64,000 bases of DNA from Lineus longissimus (Eukaryota > Nemertea > Pilidiophora > Heteronemertea > Lineidae): the NCBI RefSeq assembly GCF_910592395.1, contig NC_088312.1:6076001-6140000 (forward strand), given 5' to 3'. Shown one piece after another: positions 34,868-44,585 of the stretch (positions are counted from its first letter, which is position 1; each line of letters starts with the position of its first letter). A program made the position numbers and the translations under genes. Under the pieces are notes generated by a model that was given only the letters and a program-made list of their open reading frames with translations, made no database searches and was not told the origin of the DNA.

Positions 34868-35560
34868 AGCTCGGTAAACGCATTTACCGCGTCTTGCCAC
34901 TACTTCACCTATGGCGTTCACAGAGTGGAACAAAAATATGTGCGACATATCAAATATTGCTTCTTTTTTAGCAGAAGAGACTAATTTATTTGTTAGAAGC
35001 AAAACATGACACTTGTGGTGCAACAACATTTTGTCCTCTGAAGAAATAGTTAAAAGCTCCGACATTATGCACTAAGCCTGATCAGTGTCACAACTAATGT
35101 TTCTTTTTTATTTCTAATTACAAATGACAATCGAGATTCATCTTCTGTTTATGGCCGATTTCCCTGTGACTAATATCAATGAATAACATTGACGAACCAT
35201 TACTAACGGCGAGTAAATGTCAAGTTAACACGTGCTTTTAACTACAATATTTAAAAGATATCAGTGCTCTGATCCGTTCATACTAGCTAACCTCTCATCT
35301 TGTAACTTAACTTCATTGTTTGAATGTTTAACTTCGCAAATTTGTTGACAAACAATGTTTGTAAGAACAGTTCTAAACATTCACTGTAAGACCCCAAAGG
35401 TTCCTAATTGCTTGTTAATGGACACAACTTCCGACTGTTCAGTTCTATTCTAGTAACGGCGAAGATATTCGCCGCCAGTACGAGTAGATGAAAGTTTTAG
35501 CTCGGAAAATTCAGCTTGGAACCACTGAAAAAGGTCGTGTTTTGCTGTCGCCGCTCAACC

Positions 35561-37825
35561 ATGTCAGGGCGCACTTGGTCAAAAAGCGAAATTGTCGCGC
35601 AGAGTCGAAATAAGAAGGAACAGCTGCGGCTGGACAAGGCAACTTTGGACCTCAAGAAATTGACCTTGACCTCAATGAACCGGATGTTTTCAGACATGAA
35701 AGAGATGCGAGCAGAGAAGAAGAGCATTCGCCTGACGACGGGACACACTCCTAGGAAACGCTCCGCAAAGAAGAGGTCGCTATCAAAGTTTGGGGAGGTG
35801 AACACCGAAACTTTCGGCCTTGAGGGAAACGGGAAAGGAGATGATATGAAAAATGGAGAGGCAGATGGTCAGAACGTTAACAAGGAGATTGACAAGATAG
35901 CGCCACATGGAATCCTCAAGAAGAAAAAAGAAGGTAAAAAGGTGGCAGCCACTGGGATTGTTTTAAAACTTGAATCGAAAGGACACTTTCCTGGTGATCA
36001 TCCTTCTGGAACGAAGTTCCGATCTGTGGAAAAGACGGTTGCGCTTGCCCCAGATGAAGAAGCAAATGAACTGTCAAAAGTCAAGGAAGGTTTGCCCAGT
36101 GAAACTATGCATGTAAATGAGAGTGAATTAAAGCAGAACGAACACGTGGCACCCAAGGTGGATTCACCTCCATCGAATGGTCAGAAAGCAGTGTATCGCG
36201 AGGAAAATGATGAAGAGGCCGACTGCGGACAGAGCGGTGGCCAATTGCAGGAAATACATCAACTCGACTGTCAGGACAGCGATAATGACCCTGGGAGGCC
36301 AAATAATGATAAAACTTTTGGTCCGCTGTCTGGGAGGAAAAGAGTCGACAGCGATGCAAGCGAGGCGGGGCAGATTTCTCTGGTAAAACTGGCCGCAGGA
36401 GACAAGGAAAGAGATTCTGATAGATTTCAGTTGACTGATGGCGAGATAAGCTCGAAAGAAAAGCTGAGTCGTGAAAGTGCGGTACCGGATCATCTGAGGG
36501 GATCAGTTAGTCCAGTCCCTGCGAAGTTGCAGGAACAAAAAGCCGCGGCAGCAGACGAACAATCGAATACAAACACATCCGAATTGAAAGCGCCTAAATC
36601 GCCCGAGGCCAAAATTCTAGTTGAGAAAGAAGCCAGGGAAGAAAGCTTGGATGATGACAACCTGCCTGTGAAAAGCGGTTTTAATCTTTTCAGTCTGGTG
36701 ACAGCACTACAAAACAGGAATAAAAAAGAATATGAAGACGAAGAGAAGAGTCGTCTTGATAAGACATTGGAAGAAGTTGAAGATAACCACGTGGGTCGCT
36801 TCAAAGTAGATCAAGATTATAAGGTGAATTCAGTCTTCCGTCTGCCAAGCCTATTTGAAACGCTCCGTCGGAGGTCTCGCGAGGCACAAGAGAGGGCGAG
36901 AATGAAACAAGCCCCTAACCGGAGGCGATCCTCCTTCAGTGTTGGGAGTGTTGATTCAGAGGATCTCCGCGACGAAATTGATGAGGAGACTTTGGAATCC
37001 GACGTCCATACCGTCCCGGTTATCAGTGAAGAGGAGAAAGAGTCGGACAACGATAATACTAAGTCGGCAAGGATAGTGAGGGCCCCAATGTCCGATCGAA
37101 GTGAGATACCAAGATCAACATCAGGGAAAGAAGACGCGGAAACGAGGCGGGTGAGCTTTGAACCCGATCGCCCCATTTCAGCCACGCTGCTGCATATTCC
37201 AGATGGAATAACCCCAGCTCCTCTAAACCCTTACCCAACGACCCGAGTTATTTCTTTACCCACACAGCCTCGCAATTGGTCTCGCCCGGTAACGGATGAC
37301 GATTACTTACCAACGACGAAACGAAAGTCTCGTCGCGGGACGCTTCACACACGAGGACAGAAGACAGGACACCCGGCCTCTGTGCTGTTCCTCTCATTTC
37401 AGCAGACGAAGGTATCAAATTCACTAGATACTTGTATTGAAGACCAAGGCACCAATGACGAAAAAGAAAAAGCCACGACTCAGGATTCCACGGGTGCCAT
37501 GCTGAATTCGCTGGAGGCGCCTGGTTGCGAAATAGATGAAGAAATCTCCGACTTCAAGCTGAGGAAGGCGAGAGCTCTGGCAGTAGAGCACCCAGTCGGA
37601 CTGATTGGCACCCGGGAACGCCAGCTTCCGAAGCTTATATTCACCAAACGGGAGATCAGGGCCGCAAGAATGAAACTGCAGGAAAGGAACAACAAACCGC
37701 CTGAGCTGTCTGCTCAGGAGAAGGAGAAACAGAGAGTAATACAGAGTAAGGTTCAACATTTTCTCGCTGGCAATATCAATGAGAAGAATTTGATTGCGAG
37801 GATGATCGATGTACCCAACCAGTGA
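35561..37825 (+). CDS. Orphan charged, probably disordered protein with an RVSF motif
   Basis: Encodes 754 residues from ATG 35561 (context caaccATGtc); the frame is open a little further upstream but only to a TTG. I do not recognise the family. The N-terminus is basic and helical (MSGRTWSKSEIVAQSRNKKE; RMFSDMKEMRAEKK; KRSAKKRSLSKFG). A long acidic, low-complexity middle follows. Two related segments occur at about 372-398 and 422-448 (NLFSLVTALQNRNKKEYE and FRLPSLFETLRRRSREAQE). RRVSF (529-533), followed by DRPISA, matches the PP1-docking RVxF consensus. The C-terminal 70 residues are charged and helical (FTKREIRAARMKLQERNNK). Composition, the R[KR]VSF..RPI context and tandem placement 1.8 kb after the other orphan gene suggest diverged paralogues or partners. 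No coding intron is needed. Confidence 0.78.
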   Translation: MSGRTWSKSEIVAQSRNKKEQLRLDKATLDLKKLTLTSMNRMFSDMKEMRAEKKSIRLTTGHTPRKRSAKKRSLSKFGEVNTETFGLEGNGKGDDMKNGEADGQNVNKEIDKIAPHGILKKKKEGKKVAATGIVLKLESKGHFPGDHPSGTKFRSVEKTVALAPDEEANELSKVKEGLPSETMHVNESELKQNEHVAPKVDSPPSNGQKAVYREENDEEADCGQSGGQLQEIHQLDCQDSDNDPGRPNNDKTFGPLSGRKRVDSDASEAGQISLVKLAAGDKERDSDRFQLTDGEISSKEKLSRESAVPDHLRGSVSPVPAKLQEQKAAAADEQSNTNTSELKAPKSPEAKILVEKEAREESLDDDNLPVKSGFNLFSLVTALQNRNKKEYEDEEKSRLDKTLEEVEDNHVGRFKVDQDYKVNSVFRLPSLFETLRRRSREAQERARMKQAPNRRRSSFSVGSVDSEDLRDEIDEETLESDVHTVPVISEEEKESDNDNTKSARIVRAPMSDRSEIPRSTSGKEDAETRRVSFEPDRPISATLLHIPDGITPAPLNPYPTTRVISLPTQPRNWSRPVTDDDYLPTTKRKSRRGTLHTRGQKTGHPASVLFLSFQQTKVSNSLDTCIEDQGTNDEKEKATTQDSTGAMLNSLEAPGCEIDEEISDFKLRKARALAVEHPVGLIGTRERQLPKLIFTKREIRAARMKLQERNNKPPELSAQEKEKQRVIQSKVQHFLAGNINEKNLIARMIDVPNQ

Positions 37826-38584
37826 ATGGCGTAGTCTTTACGTTGTCAACTTCATCCTAAAAATCAGTGGAGGACTAATTGATAGCCAACTAGAATCAAT
37901 GATGAAATTCCCAGCAACGGGGTGGGTCTACAATGGACCATCATAGAATCTATGATGGGATCTGCGTGTGAAGCGTGGTTTTTGATATTTCCACTGGTTG
38001 TTCGGTTCGCACTAAACAAAGACGGATTTCAAGAGTCGGACTGTTGCCAAGGCTTTTCTTCGGACACATCGAGGGTGCTTTTCTCTGGTGGTGCGTTGAA
38101 AATGAGACCTGGGGTGATTTCCAGTCGCCCCAGGAGTTCTCCAGGTGTCGGGATCGATAGTGCTGCCAAGGAACTTTCTTCTGGTAGAGGTCTGAATGTA
38201 CTGTGTCATTCAAGAGTCGGCTGGTGGCCAAAACGAACTCATTTTGTCTGGAGTTTAATCCTGAAATAGACACTAGGGTTGGCACATGAACATATCACTC
38301 GTCAGCCGAGTGACATGTAATGATGGGTGGGGTAAAGCAACAATTTTCTTGAGATTTCACAATTTTCCTTGAGAAGTCCTTAAACAATTGGACGAAAACA
38401 TGTCGTATTTTATTACAAAATTATATAATATCTATCTATTTACAAATTCACCTGATGAGGCAACGAAATAACAGAGTTTAGATGACTTGCTGTATGACTA
38501 TTATTCTGCTATTATCAATATAGTAAGTTATGGAGCTTTTTTCTTCGTTTAAATGCTTTCTGGCATGCACATCATGTCGAAATT
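37826..38584. other. Intergenic region between convergent genes
   Basis: Lies between the stop of the second orphan gene (+) and the stop of ACTR6 (-). Short open frames here are shadows without family similarity. It must contain both 3' UTRs. Confidence 0.5.
38409..38414 (-). terminator. Poly(A) signal candidate for ACTR6
   Basis: TTTATT on the plus strand reads AATAAA on the minus strand, about 170 bp beyond the ACTR6 stop codon. Confidence 0.5.
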
Positions 38585-41500
38585 TCACACATCAAACTTT
38601 TCCAGGCAGATATTCTGTCCATACTCCTCGTACTGTTGCCTGGTCACAATCTTCTTTGAGAAGTCCTGAGTCTTGGAGAGAACGCCACCACCTTCCCACG
38701 CGTATGTACCAGGTCTGAAAAAGCATGTGTATAGTAAGAATCCCACTTCTGTATCCACATGCTTAACACTATTATCCACAGGATGGCATAACATAAAAGG
38801 GCGATACCTATTACGTACACACATATACAATACAATCCCACAAAGGTGTAAAGGTGCCCTGCAACAAAAATGTACCATTAAAACAAATCCTGGCAGAATC
38901 CTAGTTCAGTCAATTTTTAAAGGTTTTTATTCCAAGGTATAAAGGAAAGTTGATAAATTAAGTGTACTTACTTTTCTGACAGGCGAACGTTAACATCAAA
39001 GTCATCACAGGCCATTGACCTCAAATCATTATACCTGAAGTGACAAAGAATTGAGCATGTGATATGTTACTGGAAGTAACTGCCAGATTTATGAAGTCGA
39101 CTATACTATACTATCAGTCGTAAGTTAGTATCAAAAAAGACTTGGAAGAAGACCCGGTATGGGTCGTAAGCTAGTATCGGATAAGACCTGAATCATAAGT
39201 CGTATACTAGCTTCAAATAAAACTCACTTGATCATGAAATAGTTTTTACAATTAATACCAAGATATGTTATTTCTGATAGTTCATAGTTAAGTAAGGTGC
39301 TGGTTTATGTCACTGTCCTTTTGGGTTGCTGTGCGAAAACTACTGGGCCCTTTAAGACCAAAGAAAACCTTATATGGGTTTAGTGTTTAAAGATGACTTA
39401 CACACGCTCTCTGAATCCAGGCAGGTTACAGCATCCTCCAGTAAGCACTATGTTCTTATAAAGATGGGGATGCATATCTGGAAAGAGAATATTTAGATAA
39501 TATGAACTCCTCATTTGCTTAACTAGCTTACTCTCGCACTACTCTCATTGGCATCAAAACAAGAAGCAGCTATTTGAATGTACCCCAGGCCTGGCATTTT
39601 ACAAAAGTCATTACTACTAAAGCCAATAAACAAGAATTCCCTGAAGAATGTCTGTCAAAAGTTGGTGTGAGTGAAAAATGGTTCTATAAGAAGTAGATCT
39701 CTTGAATATACCAGAAGGCGTGGAGTTGATGGAATGGACTATTGCCTCAGAGACACCCATTTCTGAAACACCAACATCTGATGGATGGAAGAGGATTTCA
39801 GCCACCTGGAATCGTTCATTGTTCATTCGAATTATCTGAAGAAAAAAAACAAAGGTCAGAACGAAATGCCAAACAAGGCCTTGTCTAGCTTCCAAGTCAA
39901 GTGTCTTTCCTTGGTTTTCCAAGCCCTGCTTCTCGATTTCTGAAAAATGGCAAATATCAATTATGTCTGGACAAGAACCAAAGTTCTCCATGCATGGGAA
40001 TAAGCTTTTCCAGAAACTAACAAAAGGAATCAAACAGGGTCTTAAAGATTGAGACTAACAATCTTCTACTGATTTGGGTTCATTTCGACCAAAGTCAATG
40101 ACGGTCTTTGTTACCTGTTCCGAGCCCTTTGCCTTTCCTGATGATTCATCGATCGACCTGACAAAGCCTCGTTTGATGTGGGTGTAGTCTGGGAGAACAT
40201 AATCTCGTGCTATTGAGTTCTGTCGACCTTTAGAACTGAAAAGTAACATTTATCAAATCAACCCTGGTTCATAAATAATGATGTTGCACACAGACATGAC
40301 GTCACTGCAACATTAGCTTTTATTGACCGTTCTCATGACATCTAAACAGAGAGCAAGTGACGTAACTCACGCAGCAATGGCCATGTCCTGTTTGAAGTCT
40401 GTCGAGACGAAGCAGACGTCCTCTTTACACTGATTCATGACATGTGACTCGTCCATGACCATCAGCTGGCGATATGAGATGATCTCCTTCAAGTGGTTGG
40501 TCAGCATCTTACCACCAACATTGATTCTGAAAGTAAAAGAAAGATTGAGTTTAACTGGAGTCGAGAAATATCTCTTGAAAAAGAGATGATTATTTTTCAG
40601 ATCGCCAAGCTCATGACTGACACACCACTAAATACTTACCTTCTCATTGAGCCTTTGATTTTCTTCCCATTGTAAAACGGTACGATGTGAGTGAAGGAAT
40701 AACCACTGTCAACAATCAGGGCACACAGATTCTGGGCACGCTCTTCTTTCTTGCTTTTGTACCAACTCAGACAAGCAGCTGAAAAAAAACAAAGACACTT
40801 TTAACCCTTTAGATCCTACCCGGCCATATTCCGGCCACTGAATTTCATCTAAAAATGATGACACAAATGATGTACATTCATTAGCGAACTAACCATTTGT
40901 TCTGTGGGCAGCCTTGAACTGATATTCTTCAAACAAAACTTCATTCATAGTTTCCTGAATTGACAGGAAGTTGAAGTAGGGTTCCGTCACAATTATGGTT
41001 GTGTCATCGAAGCGAACCTGAAATTACATTATAAAAATCTAGGAAGTGATATGAAAGCCAGCTGGAAGATTCCGCAAAAGATCAAAATGTCCAAAAAAAT
41101 TTACATTGGTCATTACTAACTTCTAAATATTCCTGATTAAGAGGAAACAGACAACGCCACAAGAACTCATCTCAAAATGTTTCTCCCATCAAGGAAATCT
41201 ATCTGCCTTACTCATCCAATGCTGATAGAAATATTTTCAATGAACAAACGACAGTGCACACAATCACATTTGCGGAAAAATATAGCCTCATGTCGTTTGA
41301 ACTCATACTTTGTATCTGTCTGTTCCAAAAATGTGGTTCCATACTTGTTGCTGGATTTCCCAATTCGTCAGGTATCCCTGCAGGAAATAATAAACAAAAC
41401 TGATACAATGATACAATCTGTACATGACATGTAAAATTGTATTGACCTATATACATCCTTTCAATTTCTTTATGTCTGAAATAGCTTTGTGTTTCAATTT

Positions 41501-42321
41501 GAAATTCAAAGATTTACGGTTATTCATTGACCTGTCATGATCGCTCAAGAGTTCCAGAACAATAAAAGAAATCTAGATAGACAAACCTTTTGGAATGGCA
41601 GAAGGTAAAATATTCCGGAGAGATCTTTGCAGTCGTCTATTTGATCACCGACAAACACTCGACTCCTGATGTGCTTAGCCTTGGTCACACAGTTCACCAT
41701 CTGCCTGAAATGGACAAAATGAAACATTTATTTCAAGTAAGCAGTTACACATTGACGTGGAACGTATGAAGGTATGAGGAAAGAGCAGTTGCTCATATAT
41801 TGACCTGAACACATAAATATTATCACTATGAAATTCCATCTGTTCTAGACAAATGTAGTGGAGACACTGTAGACATTTTGCGGTATCAGGCTGTTTCGCT
41901 ACATTGCCAGTTCGCCAGTTCATCATGTAGCGAAACGACTCCACCCATGTAGCGAAACGACCTACCATGTAGCGAAACGACCGCCACATGTAGCGAAACG
42001 ACTGGTAGCGAACTGGCAATGTAGCGAAACGACAGTAAACCACATTTTGCTCTCTCGATATAGGGCGGTCGGAAATAGACTAGTATCCATGTATCGGCAC
42101 TGCATTGTGCATAACGAAATGCACCTTCTATTGTCGGATATTATTGTCAGTAACATTCTGCCCAGTTTTCGTAGCAAATAATGAGTAATCGATCACTAAA
42201 TTGTATTCAACAATATCTTCAGGTTTATTAACAAAAATATTTATACTTACTTCGGCTCAGAATCTGTGGAATAGCCGGCTTTTGCCAGGCCAGCGCCGTT
42301 GTCCAAAACGAACGTTCCCAT
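38585..42321 (-). CDS. ACTR6: Actin-related protein 6, 11 exons
   Basis: Exons in transcript order: 42251-42321, 41587-41704, 41309-41377, 40894-41017, 40640-40778, 40371-40526, 40115-40235, 39712-39835, 39402-39477, 38972-39034, 38585-38714. All have GT donors and AG acceptors and all phases agree. They total 1191 nt, 396 residues plus stop, the same length as human ACTR6. Recognisable blocks, in order: the N-terminal actin phosphate loop VLDNGAGLAKAGYS, then FYLLPFQKGYLTNW, TEPYFNFLSIQETMNEVLF, LIVDSGYSFTHIVPF, INVGGKMLTNHLKEIISYRQ, RDYVLPDYTHIKRGF, NNERFQVAEILFHPSDVGVS, YKNIVLTGG and the C-terminus TYAWEGGGVLSK ... CLEKFDV. By family knowledge ARP6 is a nuclear subunit of SWR1/SRCAP-type complexes that exchange H2A.Z into nucleosomes. 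It starts head-to-head with the MKRN2OS-like gene. Intron 1 carries an unusual repeat cluster. The second exon uses the upstream of two adjacent AGs, because only that choice keeps frame. Confidence 0.97.
39117..39223. repeat. Three imperfect 25-bp repeats in ACTR6 intron 9
   Basis: GTCGTAAGTTAGTATC-type units begin at 39117, 39163 and 39199, each followed by an A-rich AAGAC/AAAAC end. Intronic; no splice role is evident. Confidence 0.5.
41893..42030. repeat. 23-bp inverted repeat enclosing tandem TGTAGCGAAACGAC units (ACTR6 intron 1)
   Basis: The left arm 41893-41915 (starting GTTTCGCTACATTGCC) is the exact reverse complement of 42008-42030. Between them are four direct copies of CATGTAGCGAAACGAC at 41924, 41946, 41966 and 41987 (spacing 20-22 bp); the right arm makes a fifth partial copy. 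Every unit carries TAGCGAAACGA. It is non-coding and intronic. Confidence 0.9.
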
Positions 42322-42541
42322 TTCCACCGCGTGGGGACCCACAGTGCTTTGGTCGTTGACACAACTCTAAGAACTTCAAAATGCGGTAAACCAATGTTTA
42401 AATTCTATCATCACACCTTTGGAACACCCAAACTCCGATATTCTAACAAGCTGACATCGAATCTTTTGAAAATGATAACTATGACATGTTTTTTGATTCA
42501 TCTCCCAAATCCCTCTCGGTACCGGACATGTACAGTTTTTG
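42322..42541. promoter_or_regulatory. Shared promoter region of the head-to-head ACTR6 / MKRN2OS-like pair
   Basis: Only 220 bp separate the ACTR6 ATG (minus) from the most upstream plausible ATG of the MKRN2OS-like gene (plus); 289 bp if the second ATG at 42611 is used. Both promoters and 5' UTRs must fit here or overlap the first exons. I see no clear TATA box. Confidence 0.6.
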
Positions 42542-44166
42542 ATGCGCACTGGTCGCAACCGCAAGGTGGCGCTTTATGTCAACAAACCAAAAATTATCAA
42601 GCATGTCAATATGTCACAAAACAGTCCATCAAGATCAAGAATTTTGTGCTTACAGCACTGTCAGAAGGACATCAACATATTCTTTACTGTCTTCCCCAAC
42701 TCTTGCCCTATTTGTGGAGAATCGTTGACCGAAAGTGAAGCTTTGATTCCTCCATTTGCCATTCCCTCTCCATTTTCGTCTGCTGCAGAAGTTCCAGTTT
42801 CTGTCATTGTGAAGCCATCAAGAGGGTCATGGCTGTAAGTCTTGAGCTCAGTGCTTCACTGCCTTGTTCTATGTTTAGTAGTTCGCAATGACATAACATG
42901 TATGGGAAAATGCTACCTTTGGGCTTTGCCTTTATCTCGCATTGAGTGATTGTGATTTACAGCATTAATTTAATGAGATTGATTATGATTGATTGTGTTA
43001 TTGAATCAGTGAGGCTCAAACCTTCCTGATTGATATCAGTGATTCTTTAACTTACCTGTGACGCTGTGTGTCATGCCAGGGGAACTGAAAGATCTCACAT
43101 AGACGGCAAAGGTGCTCAGTATGGACTCGATACCTCATGCAGAATTTCAACAGGGTTAGGGATGCAACACCGCTAATGATGATTGGTTTATTTGCCATTT
43201 CCAGTTTTCATCCACTAAGAAGATTGGTCATCATAAATAACAAAGCTTTGTTGTTAGTGCTTGATATAGTTTTTATTTAGACAAGAGCAACACCACCAGT
43301 TGCATATTATATTCCTCTTAATTTTTTCAGGGAATATGAGAGATCTACCACGAACCTCCACATTGGTATCAGTGACTCGAAAGGTAAAAAGCATTGCTGC
43401 ATATAGAACACAAACAGGGGGGAAACTACTTGTTGACTTGATTCCGTCAGTTTAACTTGAGAAGGGCTTGATATAAAATTTCTTTATTCATCCAGACTTA
43501 TACATGTATAGTCATTTGAAGGTTATGTAGAAAAGCCTGATAGTGTTGGGGACAAACAAGGGTATGAGTTATATTTTCATATCAGGATGAACACACCAGT
43601 TTACATTGTCCTGAGGAAATCAGGGGTGAATGTTCACTTTTCCAGCCCTGTTTGTGCACAGGGCAAGAGGAGCAAATATCTCCTAATTTCCTGAGGATGG
43701 ATGTATAATTGTGATATGAGGATCGATACCCAAATGGATCTATTTGATTACTTAGAAATGTGTTTATCTAGTATGATATATCTATTTTTCAGGCTGCACT
43801 TATGACTATGATGAGGATGGACTGCATCATAACTCCAACCTCTGGTCTGACTGCATTGCCATTCCACTAACAGAAAAAAAGGACAGTGACTTCATTCAAA
43901 AATGGGACAAAACCCTTTATTTCTCAGCCTCTTCCCCTTATTGGACTGCTAAAAAATATCATCCTGATTTCAATAATTGCTATGACTTTGTTTTGACCAT
44001 GCTGAGTAAGGCAGGCTTAGCAGCCAGTGACCCCAGGTACAAGAACAAGGAGGACTTTTGTGAGTCTGTCCTGTTACCACAGACCACCCACGCTGCAAAA
44101 TATATCAGCATGTATCGGAAGTTGAAAGAAACTGATGTCATCTGGATTGACAAAAATAAAGAATAG
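42542..44166 (+). CDS. MKRN2OS-like protein (DUF4796-type), three exons
   Basis: Exons 42542-42834, 43331-43383 and 43793-44166 join with consistent phases (CT|gtaagt..cag|G; AAAG|gtaaaa..cag|GC), giving 239 residues from ATG 42542 or 216 from the in-frame ATG 42611. The shorter form fits the family's usual length of about 220. The order of motifs matches MKRN2 opposite-strand proteins as I know them: a short N-terminal CxxC region (FPNSCPICGES), NLHIGISDSKG, TYDYDEDGLHH, a W-D pair in QKWDKTL, the NCYDFVL core and a C-terminal AAKYISMYRKL. The biochemical role of the family is unknown to me. The assignment rests on recalled motif order, not a search. Its 5' end faces ACTR6. AATAAA (44156-44161) overlaps the last codons, and a BEL element is inserted about 200 bp beyond the stop. 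Confidence 0.8.
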
Positions 44167-44362
44167 AAAGGTGGTTGATATGTTTATATATCAGGGTTTC
44201 GAACAGGACTTTTTTGTCATGGGGGGACTAAAAAAATGCACCTAAAAATGCTTAAATGCTTCTAAGTATCTTAAAATGTCACTTTAGACTTTAAAACTGG
44301 ATGATGGGGAGGGTATACCCCCCATAGCCAAATAGTGGGGGGATATGGGGACATCCCTTGTC

Positions 44363-44367
44363 CACCC
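44363..44367. repeat. Target-site duplication CACCC, left copy
   Basis: CACCC directly precedes the 5' LTR and is repeated at 51799-51803 directly after the 3' LTR. Five bp is the usual length for LTR-retrotransposon integration in this group. Confidence 0.85.
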
Positions 44368-44542
44368 TGTTCAGGAGATATTGTTGTCTTTGGCCCCGTT
44401 ACGGCCCTTGTGGAATTGTTCGGAAAGTGTAGAATTAGAAACAACATCATATTTGAAACCACGTTTTGCCTTGCCCATTTTTCCATCAAAATACCCATCT
44501 TTGACGACAACGAACCACAAATAATAGAGATCCTCAAGAACA
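44368..44542 (+). repeat. 5' LTR of the BEL/Pao element
   Basis: 175 bp beginning TGTTCAGGAGATATTG and ending CTCAAGAACA. Appears identical base for base to 51624-51798. Confidence 0.95.
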
Positions 44543-44585
44543 TATTGGTATACAGAGCGTAGTTAAGTAGAGTACATTTAGAAGG

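Noticed and set aside
41675..42043. 122-codon minus-strand frame with repeated SFRYM peptides
   Set aside because: It reads from ACTR6 exon 2 sequence into the intron 1 repeat cluster; the peptide repetition is due to the DNA repeat.
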